Shown here in pieces: positions 31,046 to 38,866 of a stretch of 64,000 bases of DNA. The notes beneath the pieces are model-generated. The model was not told the origin of the DNA. It saw nothing but the letters and a program-made list of their open reading frames with translations, and ran no database searches. The translations under genes and the position numbers were made by a program. Origin of the DNA: Nonomuraea roseoviolacea subsp. carminata. Lineage in GTDB: Bacteria; Actinomycetota; Actinomycetes; Streptosporangiales; Streptosporangiaceae. The DNA lies in the NCBI RefSeq assembly GCF_024172185.1, contig NZ_JAMZEC010000001.1:930001-994000 (forward strand), read 5' to 3'. Every line of letters begins with the position of its first letter. The first letter of the stretch is position 1.

Positions 31046-31903
31046 ATGCGATCGGGGCTTCTGGGACGATGGGCCGCCGTGGCGGGCGCACTGCTGCTGA
31101 CCGGCGCCTGCGCCCAGTCGACCGGGGTGGCGGGGGTCAGCGCCCAGTCGCCCGAGACCGTACCGCCGGCCGCGACCGGGCCGACGCCCGACGTCACCGC
31201 GACCATCCCCGGCCCCGACGCCACGACGGAGGCGTCCGTGGACCCGCCGAAGGGCAAGTCGCCGGTCAACGTGCCGCCGCCGAGGCTGTCCGACTTCACC
31301 TACGCCTTCCCCGTGACCGGCTGTCAGGTCAGCTACCAGCGGCAGTTGCTGGTGCTGCCGAAGACGACGATCTGGACGGGCAAGGGCTGCACGTTCGTCT
31401 CGCCCACGAGCGGCGTGGTGGACGAGGTGAACACCGGCGACCGGTGGAGCGCGGCCACCGACCGGGGCCAGGACCGCGAGGGCCGCTTCGTCACGGTCGT
31501 CGGCGACGACGGCGTCCGCTATCTCGGCGGCCACCTCGACTCGGTGGCCGCCGGCATCAAGCCCGGCGTGCGGGTGACGGCGGGGCAGGCGCTCGGCCGG
31601 GTCGGCACCTCGGGCAACGCCCGCACCCAGGGGCCCAACCTGTACTTCGCGCTGTCGTGGAAGACCGGCTCGTCGGCCTGGTGGGTGCGGCGCGGCATGG
31701 TCAACCCCTGGCGGTACCTCGACGCGTGGCTGGCCGGCAACAAGACCCTCTCCCCGCGCGAGGAGACCATGGCCACCCGGGCCCGGCTCGGCGAGACGCC
31801 CCGCTGCCAGGTGCAGTGCGCCTCGAAGAAGCCGGTCAAGAAGAAGCGCGAGCCGCGCGAGACGCCGGACCCGGTGGTCACCATCACGGTCAACCCGACC
31901 TGA
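31046..31903 (+). CDS. Lipoprotein with degenerate M23 (LytM) domain
   Basis: 285-residue secreted protein. The signal peptide MRSGLLGRWAAVAGALLLTG ends before AC, a probable lipobox Cys. A Thr/Pro-rich linker (residues about 25-85) precedes a LytM-like domain: SPTSGVVDEVNTGDRW, VRYLGGHLDS, then VTAGQALGRVGTSGNA and NLYFAL. In active M23 peptidases the last motif is HLHFEL and the first carries HxxxD; here both lose metal ligands, so the protein is probably not a peptidase but a regulator of cell-wall enzymes. ATG at 31046 is preferred over an upstream ATG at 30965 because the signal starts there and GTGGAG precedes it. Confidence 0.8.
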   Translation: MRSGLLGRWAAVAGALLLTGACAQSTGVAGVSAQSPETVPPAATGPTPDVTATIPGPDATTEASVDPPKGKSPVNVPPPRLSDFTYAFPVTGCQVSYQRQLLVLPKTTIWTGKGCTFVSPTSGVVDEVNTGDRWSAATDRGQDREGRFVTVVGDDGVRYLGGHLDSVAAGIKPGVRVTAGQALGRVGTSGNARTQGPNLYFALSWKTGSSAWWVRRGMVNPWRYLDAWLAGNKTLSPREETMATRARLGETPRCQVQCASKKPVKKKREPRETPDPVVTITVNPT

Positions 31904-31924
31904 GCCGCCCTCCGGCGGCGGCCG

Positions 31925-33094
31925 TCAGCCCGAGGCCAGCTCCTTGGGGTCGGCGACCTCGCCGGAGCGGATGCGGTCCTGGATGCCGCCCACGACGTCC
32001 CAGACGTTGACGTTCATGCCCGCCACCACCCGGCCCTCGCGCAGCCAGTACGCGACGAACTCCAGGTCGTCCACCGACCCGCGGTACACGACCTCGTCGT
32101 AGCCCGTGGTGTCGCCGGAGAACTCCATGCCCAGGTCGAACTGGTCGGTGAAGAAGTACGGCACCCGGTCGTAGACGACCTCCTGGCCGAGCATGGCGCG
32201 GGCCGCGGCCGGGCCGCCGTTGAGGGCGTTGGCCCAGTGCTCGACGTGCAGCCGCCGGCCGTACAGGGGGTTGAAGGGCTCGGCGACGTCGCCCGCCGCG
32301 TACACGTCGGGGTGGGAGGCACGCAGCGAGGCGTCGGTGAGGATCCCGCGGCCGACCTCCAGCCCCGCCTCGCGGGCGAGCCCCACCTCGGGGACGACGC
32401 CGACGCCCGCCACGACGAGGTCGGCCTCCAGCCGCTCGCCGGTGGTGAGCCGCACGCCGTCCTCGGCGATCTCCGCCGCGCCGGCCCCGAGGCGCAGGTC
32501 CACGCCGTTGCGGCGGTGCAGGCCGGCGAACACCTCGCCCAGCTCGGGCCCGAGGACGCCGTGCAGCGGCGTGGGGGCCGGCTCGACGACGGTCACCTCG
32601 CAGCCCGCCTGGCGGGCCGCTGCGGCGGTCTCCAGGCCGATCCAGCCGGCGCCCACGACGACGACCCGGCCGCCCGCCCCGCCCACCTCGGCCAGGCGCC
32701 GCTTGAGCGCGTCGCTGTCCTCGGCGGTGCGCAGGTAGAGGGCGGGCCCGGGCAGCCGCCGCGGCGTCGCCCCGGTCGCGATGAGCAGCTTGTCGTACGC
32801 CCGGCGGGAGCCGCCGGCCAGCCCGACGGCGTGCTCCCCCGGCTCGATCCGGGTGACGGGGCTGCCGAGCAGCAGCTCGACGGCGTTGTCGGCGTACCAC
32901 TGCTCGGGATGGACGTAGATCTTCTCGCGCTCGCTCTTGCCCTGGAGGTAGCCCTTGGACAGGGGCGGGCGCTCGTAGGGGCGCTCGTTCTCCGCTCCGA
33001 TGAGGACGATCTCCCCGTCGAAGCCCTCCTCGCGCAGCGTCTGCGCGGCCTTCGCCCCCGCGAGGCCGGCGCCGACGATCACATATGTGGCCAT
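31925..33094 (-). CDS. FAD/NAD(P)-dependent oxidoreductase, ferredoxin-reductase type
   Basis: 389-residue flavoprotein of the rubredoxin/putidaredoxin-reductase family. The FAD site is YVIVGAGLAGAKAAQTL at the N-terminus, the NAD(P)H site VVVVGAGWIGLETAAAA near residue 145, and the second FAD contact VYAAGDVAEPFN near residue 268. The C-terminal reductase domain includes HWANALNGGPAAARAMLG. Such enzymes feed electrons to ferredoxins for P450s or dioxygenases; no such partner is adjacent. It starts 12 bases after the dgt stop and is the second gene of that operon. Confidence 0.9.
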   Translation of the reverse strand: MATYVIVGAGLAGAKAAQTLREEGFDGEIVLIGAENERPYERPPLSKGYLQGKSEREKIYVHPEQWYADNAVELLLGSPVTRIEPGEHAVGLAGGSRRAYDKLLIATGATPRRLPGPALYLRTAEDSDALKRRLAEVGGAGGRVVVVGAGWIGLETAAAARQAGCEVTVVEPAPTPLHGVLGPELGEVFAGLHRRNGVDLRLGAGAAEIAEDGVRLTTGERLEADLVVAGVGVVPEVGLAREAGLEVGRGILTDASLRASHPDVYAAGDVAEPFNPLYGRRLHVEHWANALNGGPAAARAMLGQEVVYDRVPYFFTDQFDLGMEFSGDTTGYDEVVYRGSVDDLEFVAYWLREGRVVAGMNVNVWDVVGGIQDRIRSGEVADPKELASG

Positions 33095-33106
33095 GGCCGC
33101 AGTTTC

Positions 33107-34327
33107 TCAGCCGGACAGGCGGCGGTGCCAGGCGACGGCCGAGGTGTCGGTGAGCGAGGCGATCTGGTCGATGACCACGCGGGTGCGGGCGGCGTCGCCC
33201 GAGGCCGCGGCGAACGCGGGCCGGAAGGCGGGCTCCAGCGTGCGGGGCGCGCCGAGCGTGATGAGGGCGGCCAGCTCGGCGATCAGCTCCCGCTGCCGGG
33301 CCTGGTTGGCGTGGTGGTCCTCGGTGGTCATCACGTAGTGGGCGGTGATGCCCTTGAGCACGGCGCACTCCAGCTTGGTGGAGCGGGGCACGACCAGCTC
33401 GACCCGGTGGCGCATGCCGTACGCCTCCTTGGTGGCGGTCTGCGCGGAGCGGCAGAACCGGCCGATGAGGCCGCTGGTGAGGGCCTTGAGCCCGGCCAGG
33501 TCGGCGAAGGTGGCGGCGAAGCCGCGCGGCCACAGCGGGTCGGCGATCAGCCGGCCGAAGACCTCCTCCAGCTCGGCGCAGTCGGCGTCGGGGGCGTACC
33601 AGGCGCGGGCCAGCTCGCACACCTGCCGCCGCTCCTCCGGCGAGCGCAGCGCCTCGGGCGTGACGTGGCCGGAGTGCAGCGCGTCCTCCAGGTCGTGGAC
33701 GGAGTAGGCGACGTCGTCGGACCAGTCCATGATCTGCGCCTCGAAGCTGACCCGGCGCGGCGGCGCGCCGTCCCTGATCCACTCGAAGACGGGCAGGTCG
33801 TCGTCGTAGACGCCGAACTTCGGCGCGTCCTCGCGGGTCCACGGGTACTTGATCGAGGCGTCGAGCGCGGCCCGGGTGAGGTTGAGGCCGGCGCTGTGGC
33901 CGTCCTCGGTCAGGACCTTGGCCTCCAGGCGGGTGAGCAGGCGCAGGCTCTGCGCGTTGCCCTCGAAGCCGCCGCAGCCGGCCGCCAGCTCGTTCAGCGC
34001 GACCTCGCCGTTGTGGCCGAACGGCGGGTGGCCGAGGTCGTGGGCCAGGCAGGCGGTCTCGACCAGGTCGGGGTCGACGCCGAGGACGGCGCCCATCTCC
34101 CTGCCGACCTGCCCGCACTCCAGGGAGTGGGTGAGCCGCGTGCGCGGGATGTGCTGGCCGGCGCCGACGGCCTCGAACGGGCCCACCACCTGGGTCTTGG
34201 CCGCCAGGCGGCGCAGCGCGGAGCTGTGCAGCACCCGCGCGCGGTCGCGTTCGAAGGCGCCACGCTCGGGGTTGCCGGGCGGCTCGGGCACCCAGCGTGC
34301 CTGGTCGTGGTCGTCGTAGCGGGCCAT
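33107..34327 (-). CDS. dgt: Deoxyguanosinetriphosphate triphosphohydrolase-like HD protein
   Basis: 406-residue HD-superfamily dNTP triphosphohydrolase that removes triphosphate from dNTPs and tunes their pool. Metal-binding HD motifs are visible: RTRLTHSLECGQVGR, CLAHDLGHPPFGHNGE and SDDVAYSVHDLED. The position near dnaG is conserved among actinobacteria. The ATG at 34327 has no ribosome site; a TAAAAT -10 sits 10 bases upstream, so the leader must be only a few bases. The promoter overlaps TTATCCAC, a DnaA-box-like octamer. Confidence 0.93.
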   Translation of the reverse strand: MARYDDHDQARWVPEPPGNPERGAFERDRARVLHSSALRRLAAKTQVVGPFEAVGAGQHIPRTRLTHSLECGQVGREMGAVLGVDPDLVETACLAHDLGHPPFGHNGEVALNELAAGCGGFEGNAQSLRLLTRLEAKVLTEDGHSAGLNLTRAALDASIKYPWTREDAPKFGVYDDDLPVFEWIRDGAPPRRVSFEAQIMDWSDDVAYSVHDLEDALHSGHVTPEALRSPEERRQVCELARAWYAPDADCAELEEVFGRLIADPLWPRGFAATFADLAGLKALTSGLIGRFCRSAQTATKEAYGMRHRVELVVPRSTKLECAVLKGITAHYVMTTEDHHANQARQRELIAELAALITLGAPRTLEPAFRPAFAAASGDAARTRVVIDQIASLTDTSAVAWHRRLSG

Positions 34328-34337
34328 AAGTGCAGTG

Positions 34338-34355
34338 ATTTTATCCACTTTCCGG
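34338..34355. promoter_or_regulatory. dgt promoter with DnaA-box-like sequence
   Basis: On the minus strand, CCGGAAAGTGGA at 34355-34344 runs into TAAAAT (-10) at 34343-34338. The + strand reads TTATCCAC at 34341-34348, eight of nine bases of the E. coli DnaA box. CCGGAAAGTGGA also occurs at 30958-30969 upstream of the LytM-like gene. Confidence 0.4.
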
Positions 34356-34408
34356 ACTCCGCTAGTGTCAAGTTTCGCGAGAACCCCCTTCCCCGGGAGC
34401 CCTCCTTC

Positions 34409-35917
34409 ATGACCACTGCGTTCCGTGCCGTGCTGGCCTTCACCCTGCTCGCAGGGTTCTACGTGCTGGTCGGCCTGTTCGTCGGCGCGGCCGTCCTCCT
34501 CGACGTGCTGCTGATCGTCGACTTCCACGTCAACCTCCTGAAGGCCGCGATCGTCCTGACGCTGGCCGCCGCGGCGCTCGTCCGGGCACTGGTCATGGTG
34601 AGCCGGACGAAGGGCGGCGAGGAGCCGGGCGTGGCGGTGACCCGCGAGCAGGAGCCGGTGCTCTGGCAGACGGTCGAGGACCTCGCCCAGCGGGTGCGCA
34701 CGGCCCCGCCCGCCGAGATCCGCCTGGTGCCCGAGGTCAACGCGGCCGTGTCCGAGGACACCCGCTTCCTCGGCCTGAAGGCGGTCAGGCGGCGCATGTT
34801 CGTCGGCCTGCCGCTGCTGCAGACGCTGACCGTGGACGAGATGCGCGCCGTGCTCGGGCACGAGCTGGGCCACTACAGCGGCGCCCACACCCGGCTGGGC
34901 GCGCCGGTCTACCGGGGCCGGGTCTCGCTCATCGCCGCCGTGCAGGGGCTCGACGGGCATCCGGTCATCCGGCGGGTGTTCTCCGCGTACGCCAAGCTCT
35001 ACCTGCGGGTCTCGCAGGCCGTCTCGCGGCGGCAGGAGCTGGAGGCCGACGAGCTGGCGGTGGCCATCGGCGGCCGGCGGGCCATGGCCGAGGCGCTGCG
35101 CAAGATCCACGGCACGGCCGCCGCCTGGGACGTCTACGTGGGCAGCTACCTGTCGCTGACCGGCGCGGGCGGCCTGCGTCCGGCGTCGGTCTTCAACGGC
35201 TTCCACACGCTCATGAACGACCCGGCGCGGCAGGCGGAGGTCGCCGCGCTCGCCGCGCGGCCGGAGGAGACCTCGCCGTACGACTCGCACCCGAGCCTGG
35301 CCGAGCGGCTGGCCGCGGTCGAGCGGCTGCCGGAGCCGCCGCACGTGCCCGACCCGCGCCCGGCGCTGACGCTGCTGCGCGACCCCGGCGTGGCGGCGCA
35401 GGCGGTGGAGCAGTCCATGTGGACCGCGGAGGCGCTGGCGACGCTGCGGCCGGCCTCCTGGGAGGAAGTGGTCGAGCGCGGCATGTACGCCGCGCGCAAC
35501 GCCGAGGCGCTGCACGACCTGGCCGTGGCGGGCCAGCGGGTGGTGGGGGCGGCCCGGCCGTACCTGGACGCGGCGTTCGAGGCGATCGCCCGGGGCGCGC
35601 AGGAGGAGCTGGCGGCGCGCCTGACCGAGCTGGGCTGGAGCCCCTCCCCCACGATGCTGGCCGGGGTGCTCGGCCAGGCGCTGGAGGGGGTGCTCATCGA
35701 GCACGGCCAGGCCCGGTGGACGCTGTCCTGGTCGGGCCCGGCGCGGCTGGTCTACGACGACGGCGAGGAGGTCGCCCTGGCCGAGTACGCGGCCCAGGTG
35801 GCGGCCAACCCGCCGGCCGTGGCCGGCCTGCGCAAGTGGCTCGGCGACCACGGGGTGCGGCACGACTACGTGCCGGTCCCCGAGGAGGACCGGCACGCGC
35901 CGGGTCTGCCCGCCTGA
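34409..35917 (+). CDS. M48-family membrane metallopeptidase
   Basis: 502-residue zinc peptidase related to HtpX/Ste24. Two membrane helices at the N-terminus (residues about 6-33 and 42-63) anchor it. The active site is GHELGHYSGAH (HExxH), and the third ligand Glu comes from RRQELEADELA. The long C-terminal part (residues 330-502) is an Ala-rich helical extension without known domain. A role in membrane-protein quality control is inference from the family. CGGGAG precedes the ATG by 9 bases. Divergent from dgt. Confidence 0.88.
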   Translation: MTTAFRAVLAFTLLAGFYVLVGLFVGAAVLLDVLLIVDFHVNLLKAAIVLTLAAAALVRALVMVSRTKGGEEPGVAVTREQEPVLWQTVEDLAQRVRTAPPAEIRLVPEVNAAVSEDTRFLGLKAVRRRMFVGLPLLQTLTVDEMRAVLGHELGHYSGAHTRLGAPVYRGRVSLIAAVQGLDGHPVIRRVFSAYAKLYLRVSQAVSRRQELEADELAVAIGGRRAMAEALRKIHGTAAAWDVYVGSYLSLTGAGGLRPASVFNGFHTLMNDPARQAEVAALAARPEETSPYDSHPSLAERLAAVERLPEPPHVPDPRPALTLLRDPGVAAQAVEQSMWTAEALATLRPASWEEVVERGMYAARNAEALHDLAVAGQRVVGAARPYLDAAFEAIARGAQEELAARLTELGWSPSPTMLAGVLGQALEGVLIEHGQARWTLSWSGPARLVYDDGEEVALAEYAAQVAANPPAVAGLRKWLGDHGVRHDYVPVPEEDRHAPGLPA

Positions 35918-35989
35918 CCGGCCCGCCCGCGTCGCGGGGAGGGCACGCGCCTGACCGGCCCCCGTCGTGGGGAGGGCCGGTCGGGGCGG

Positions 35990-38641
35990 TCAGCGGGTGT
36001 CGGAGTCGTTCTGGCTGAGCGCGGCCCGCCCCGCCTCCAGGCGGGCGACCGGGATGCGGAACGGCGAGCAGGACACGTAGTCGAGCCCGGCCTCGTGGCA
36101 GAAGTGCACCGAGTCGGGGTCGCCGCCGTGCTCGCCGCAGATGCCCAGCTTGAGGTCCGGCCGGGCGGCGCGGCCCTCGTCCGCGGCGATGCGCACCAGG
36201 CGGCCCACACCGTCGCGGTCCAGCGTCTCGAACGGCGAGACCCCGAAGATGCCGAGCTCCAGGTAGCGCGAGAAGAACGCCGCCTCCACGTCGTCGCGGG
36301 AGAAGCCCCACGTCATCTGGGTCAGGTCGTTGGTGCCGAAGGAGAAGAACTGCGCGGCCTCGGCCACCTGCCCGGCCGTCAGCGCGGCCCGCGGCGTCTC
36401 GATCATCGTGCCGATGAGGGCGTCCACCCCGGCCTCGGCGAGGATCGCGGCGGCCTCCTCGCGGACCGCCTCCAGCTCCTGCACGGCCGCCGTGAGCGGG
36501 ATCATGATCTCCGGACGGGCTCCGGGCACCGCCTTGGCGGCCTGGGCGATGGCCCGTACCTGCATGGCGAACAGGCCGGGGATCACCAGGCCGAGCCGCA
36601 CGCCGCGCAGGCCCAGCATGGGGTTCTGCTCGTGCAGCCGCTTGACGGCGGCCAGCAGCTCGTGGTCCTTGTCCGTCGCCTCGCCCGCGCCCGCGTCGGC
36701 GAGCGCCACGCGCACCGACAGCTCGGTGAGGTCGGGCAGGAACTCGTGCAGCGGCGGGTCGATGAGGCGGATCGTGACGGGCAGGCCGTCCATCGCCCGG
36801 AAGATGCCCTCGAAGTCGGCGCGCTGCAACGGCTCCAGCGCGTCGAGCGCCGCCTGCCGCTCCTCCTCGCCGGAGGCGAGCACGAGGTCCTCGACGAGCT
36901 GGCGGCGCTCGCCGAGGAACATGTGCTCGGTCCGGCACAGGCCGATGCCCTGCGCGCCGAAGCGGCGGGCCCGGGCCGCGTCCTCCGGAGTGTCGGCGTT
37001 GGCCCGCACCTGGAGACCGCGGGTCTCGTCGGCGTGCCGCATGAGGCGGTCCACGGCGCGGACGAGGTCGTCGTCGCCGACGTCCTTGCCCTCGAAGTAC
37101 TCGACCACCGGCGAGTCGACCACCGGCACCTCGCCGAGGAACACCTCGCCGGTGCTGCCGTCGATGGAGATCACGTCGCCCTCGGACACGGTGACGCCGC
37201 CGGGAGCGCTGAACCGCTTGCCCTCGATCGACACCTCCAGCTCCTCGGCGCCGCAGACACAGGTCTTGCCCATGCCGCGGGCGACCACGGCCGCGTGCGA
37301 GGTCTTGCCGCCGCGGCTGGTCAGGATGCCGCGGGCGGCGATCATGCCGGACAGGTCGTCGGGGTTGGTCTCGCGGCGCACCAGGATGACGTCCTCACCC
37401 TTGTCGGCCAGCTCGACGGCGCGCTCGGAGGAGAAGACGGCCTTGCCGACGGCGGCGCCCGGCGAGGCGTTCATGCCCTTGGCGATGCGCCGCTTGTCGG
37501 CGTCCGCGTCGAAGCGCGGGAACATCAGCTTGGCGAGCTGGTCGCCGGTGACCCGGGTGACGGCCTCGTCCATCGTGATGAGGCCCTGGTCGACGAGCTG
37601 GGTGGCGATGCAGAACGCGGCGGCGGCGGTGCGCTTGCCGACGCGGGTCTGCAGCATCCACAGCTTGCCGCGCTCGATCGTGAACTCGATGTCGCACAGG
37701 TCGCGGTAGTGGTTCTCGAGGGTCGCCATGATCTCGAGCAGCTCGTCGTAGGAGCGCTTGTCGATGCGCTCCAGGTCCTGCAGCGGGATCGTGTTGCGGA
37801 TGCCGGCGACGACGTCCTCGCCCTGGGCGTTCTGGAGGTAGTCGCCGTAGATGCCCTGCTGGCCCGAGCCGGGGTCGCGGGTGAAGGCGACGCCGGTGCC
37901 GGAGTCGTTGCCGCAGTTGCCGAAGACCATGGCCACGATGTTGACCGCGGTGCCGAGGTCGGCCGGGATGCGCTCCTGGCGCCGGTACAGGATGGCGCGC
38001 GGGGCGTTCCAGGAGTCGAAGACCGCCTTGACGGCCAGGCGCATCTGCTCGCGCGGGTCGGCGGGGAACTCCATGCCCGCCTGCTCGCGCACGATGCCCT
38101 TGAACGTCTCGACGAGTCCCTGGAGCTCGCCGGCGTCGAGGTCGGTGTCCTGCCGGTCGCCCTTGAGCGCCTCGAGGGCGCCCTCGAAGTGCTCGCCGTC
38201 GATGCCGAGCACGGTCTTGCCGAACATCTGGATGAGCCGCCGGTAGGAGTCCCAGGCGAAGCGCTCGTTGCCGCCGGCCTGCTTGGCCAGGCCGTGGACG
38301 GACTCGTCGTTGAGGCCGATGTTGAGGACGGTCTCCATCATGCCGGGCATGGAGAACTTCGCGCCGGAGCGGACGCTGACGAGCAGCGGGTCGTCGGTCT
38401 GGCCGAGCTTCCTGCCCATCGCCCGCTCCAGGGCCTCCAGGTGCTGGTCGACCTCGTCACCGAGGCCGTCGGGCACCTTGCCCTCGGCGAGGTAGTACCG
38501 GCACGCCTCCGTGGTGATCGTGAACCCGGGGGGCACGGGCAGGCCGAGATTCGTCATCTCGGCCAGGTTCGCCCCCTTGCCGCCGAGGAGGTCTTTGAGA
38601 TTTCTGTTGCCCTCGGTGAAGTCGTAAACGTACTTGGCCAC
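35990..38641 (-). CDS. ppdK: Pyruvate, phosphate dikinase
   Basis: 883-residue enzyme that interconverts pyruvate, ATP and phosphate with PEP, AMP and pyrophosphate. The N-terminal nucleotide domain starts KYVYDFTEGN and has LLGGKGANLAEMTNLGLPVP. The phosphohistidine loop is TSRGGKTSHAAVVARGMGKT. The C-terminal TIM-barrel carries SFGTNDLTQM and GICGEHGGDP with the catalytic Cys. Length matches bacterial PPDK. An ATG at 38707 would add 22 residues, but a TAGAGT -10 lies at 38671-38676, inside that extension. The second of two adjacent GTG codons (38641) has GGAG 5 bases upstream and gives the typical MAKYVYDF start. Confidence 0.95.
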   Translation of the reverse strand: MAKYVYDFTEGNRNLKDLLGGKGANLAEMTNLGLPVPPGFTITTEACRYYLAEGKVPDGLGDEVDQHLEALERAMGRKLGQTDDPLLVSVRSGAKFSMPGMMETVLNIGLNDESVHGLAKQAGGNERFAWDSYRRLIQMFGKTVLGIDGEHFEGALEALKGDRQDTDLDAGELQGLVETFKGIVREQAGMEFPADPREQMRLAVKAVFDSWNAPRAILYRRQERIPADLGTAVNIVAMVFGNCGNDSGTGVAFTRDPGSGQQGIYGDYLQNAQGEDVVAGIRNTIPLQDLERIDKRSYDELLEIMATLENHYRDLCDIEFTIERGKLWMLQTRVGKRTAAAAFCIATQLVDQGLITMDEAVTRVTGDQLAKLMFPRFDADADKRRIAKGMNASPGAAVGKAVFSSERAVELADKGEDVILVRRETNPDDLSGMIAARGILTSRGGKTSHAAVVARGMGKTCVCGAEELEVSIEGKRFSAPGGVTVSEGDVISIDGSTGEVFLGEVPVVDSPVVEYFEGKDVGDDDLVRAVDRLMRHADETRGLQVRANADTPEDAARARRFGAQGIGLCRTEHMFLGERRQLVEDLVLASGEEERQAALDALEPLQRADFEGIFRAMDGLPVTIRLIDPPLHEFLPDLTELSVRVALADAGAGEATDKDHELLAAVKRLHEQNPMLGLRGVRLGLVIPGLFAMQVRAIAQAAKAVPGARPEIMIPLTAAVQELEAVREEAAAILAEAGVDALIGTMIETPRAALTAGQVAEAAQFFSFGTNDLTQMTWGFSRDDVEAAFFSRYLELGIFGVSPFETLDRDGVGRLVRIAADEGRAARPDLKLGICGEHGGDPDSVHFCHEAGLDYVSCSPFRIPVARLEAGRAALSQNDSDTR

Positions 38642-38731
38642 CACAGCTCCAATCGACGCCTCTGCCGGGGACTCTACCGGCGAGAAAGATGAAGAAACCG
38701 CACTCATCGGTTAAGTCATCGTTTCCCCAGG

Positions 38732-38753
38732 TAGACCGGCTGTCACCGGTCTA
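38732..38753. promoter_or_regulatory. 22-bp perfect inverted repeat, candidate operator
   Basis: TAGACCGG-CTGTCA-CCGGTCTA, in the divergent ppdK/cytochrome b region, 91 bases upstream of the ppdK GTG. Contains GGTCTA, part of the GntR-family GGTCTAGACC core. Confidence 0.5.
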
Positions 38754-38780
38754 ATCCAATTAATATTCCGTTGATCGGGA

Positions 38781-38811
38781 AATTGGTTTATACCAGTGGT
38801 TTACACCAATT
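38781..38811. promoter_or_regulatory. Two overlapping DasR-like (GntR/HutC) operators
   Basis: A 31-bp near-palindrome made of AATTGGTTTATACCA, one G, and TGGTTTACACCAATT (13 of 15 bases pair). Each half is itself a site: ATTGGTTTATACCAGT (38782-38797) and AGTGGTTTACACCAAT (38795-38810). The streptomycete DasR consensus ACTGGTCTAGACCAGT shares the TGGT-N-TA-N-ACCA skeleton with both. The cytochrome b ATG is 56 bases downstream. Confidence 0.5.
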
Positions 38812-38866
38812 CTTCGGAAAGTCGGGAAGCGGGAAGAATCACGGCATCCCCCTGCAGGAGGCGCCC

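Noticed and set aside
36095..38692. Long open frame antisense to ppdK
   Set aside because: Low-complexity product and no start signal; ppdK on the other strand is certain.
38642..38707. 22-residue N-terminal extension of PPDK from the ATG at 38707
   Set aside because: Extension is not conserved in the family as I know it, and a -10 (TAGAGT) lies within it. GTG 38641 with GGAG fits the usual start.
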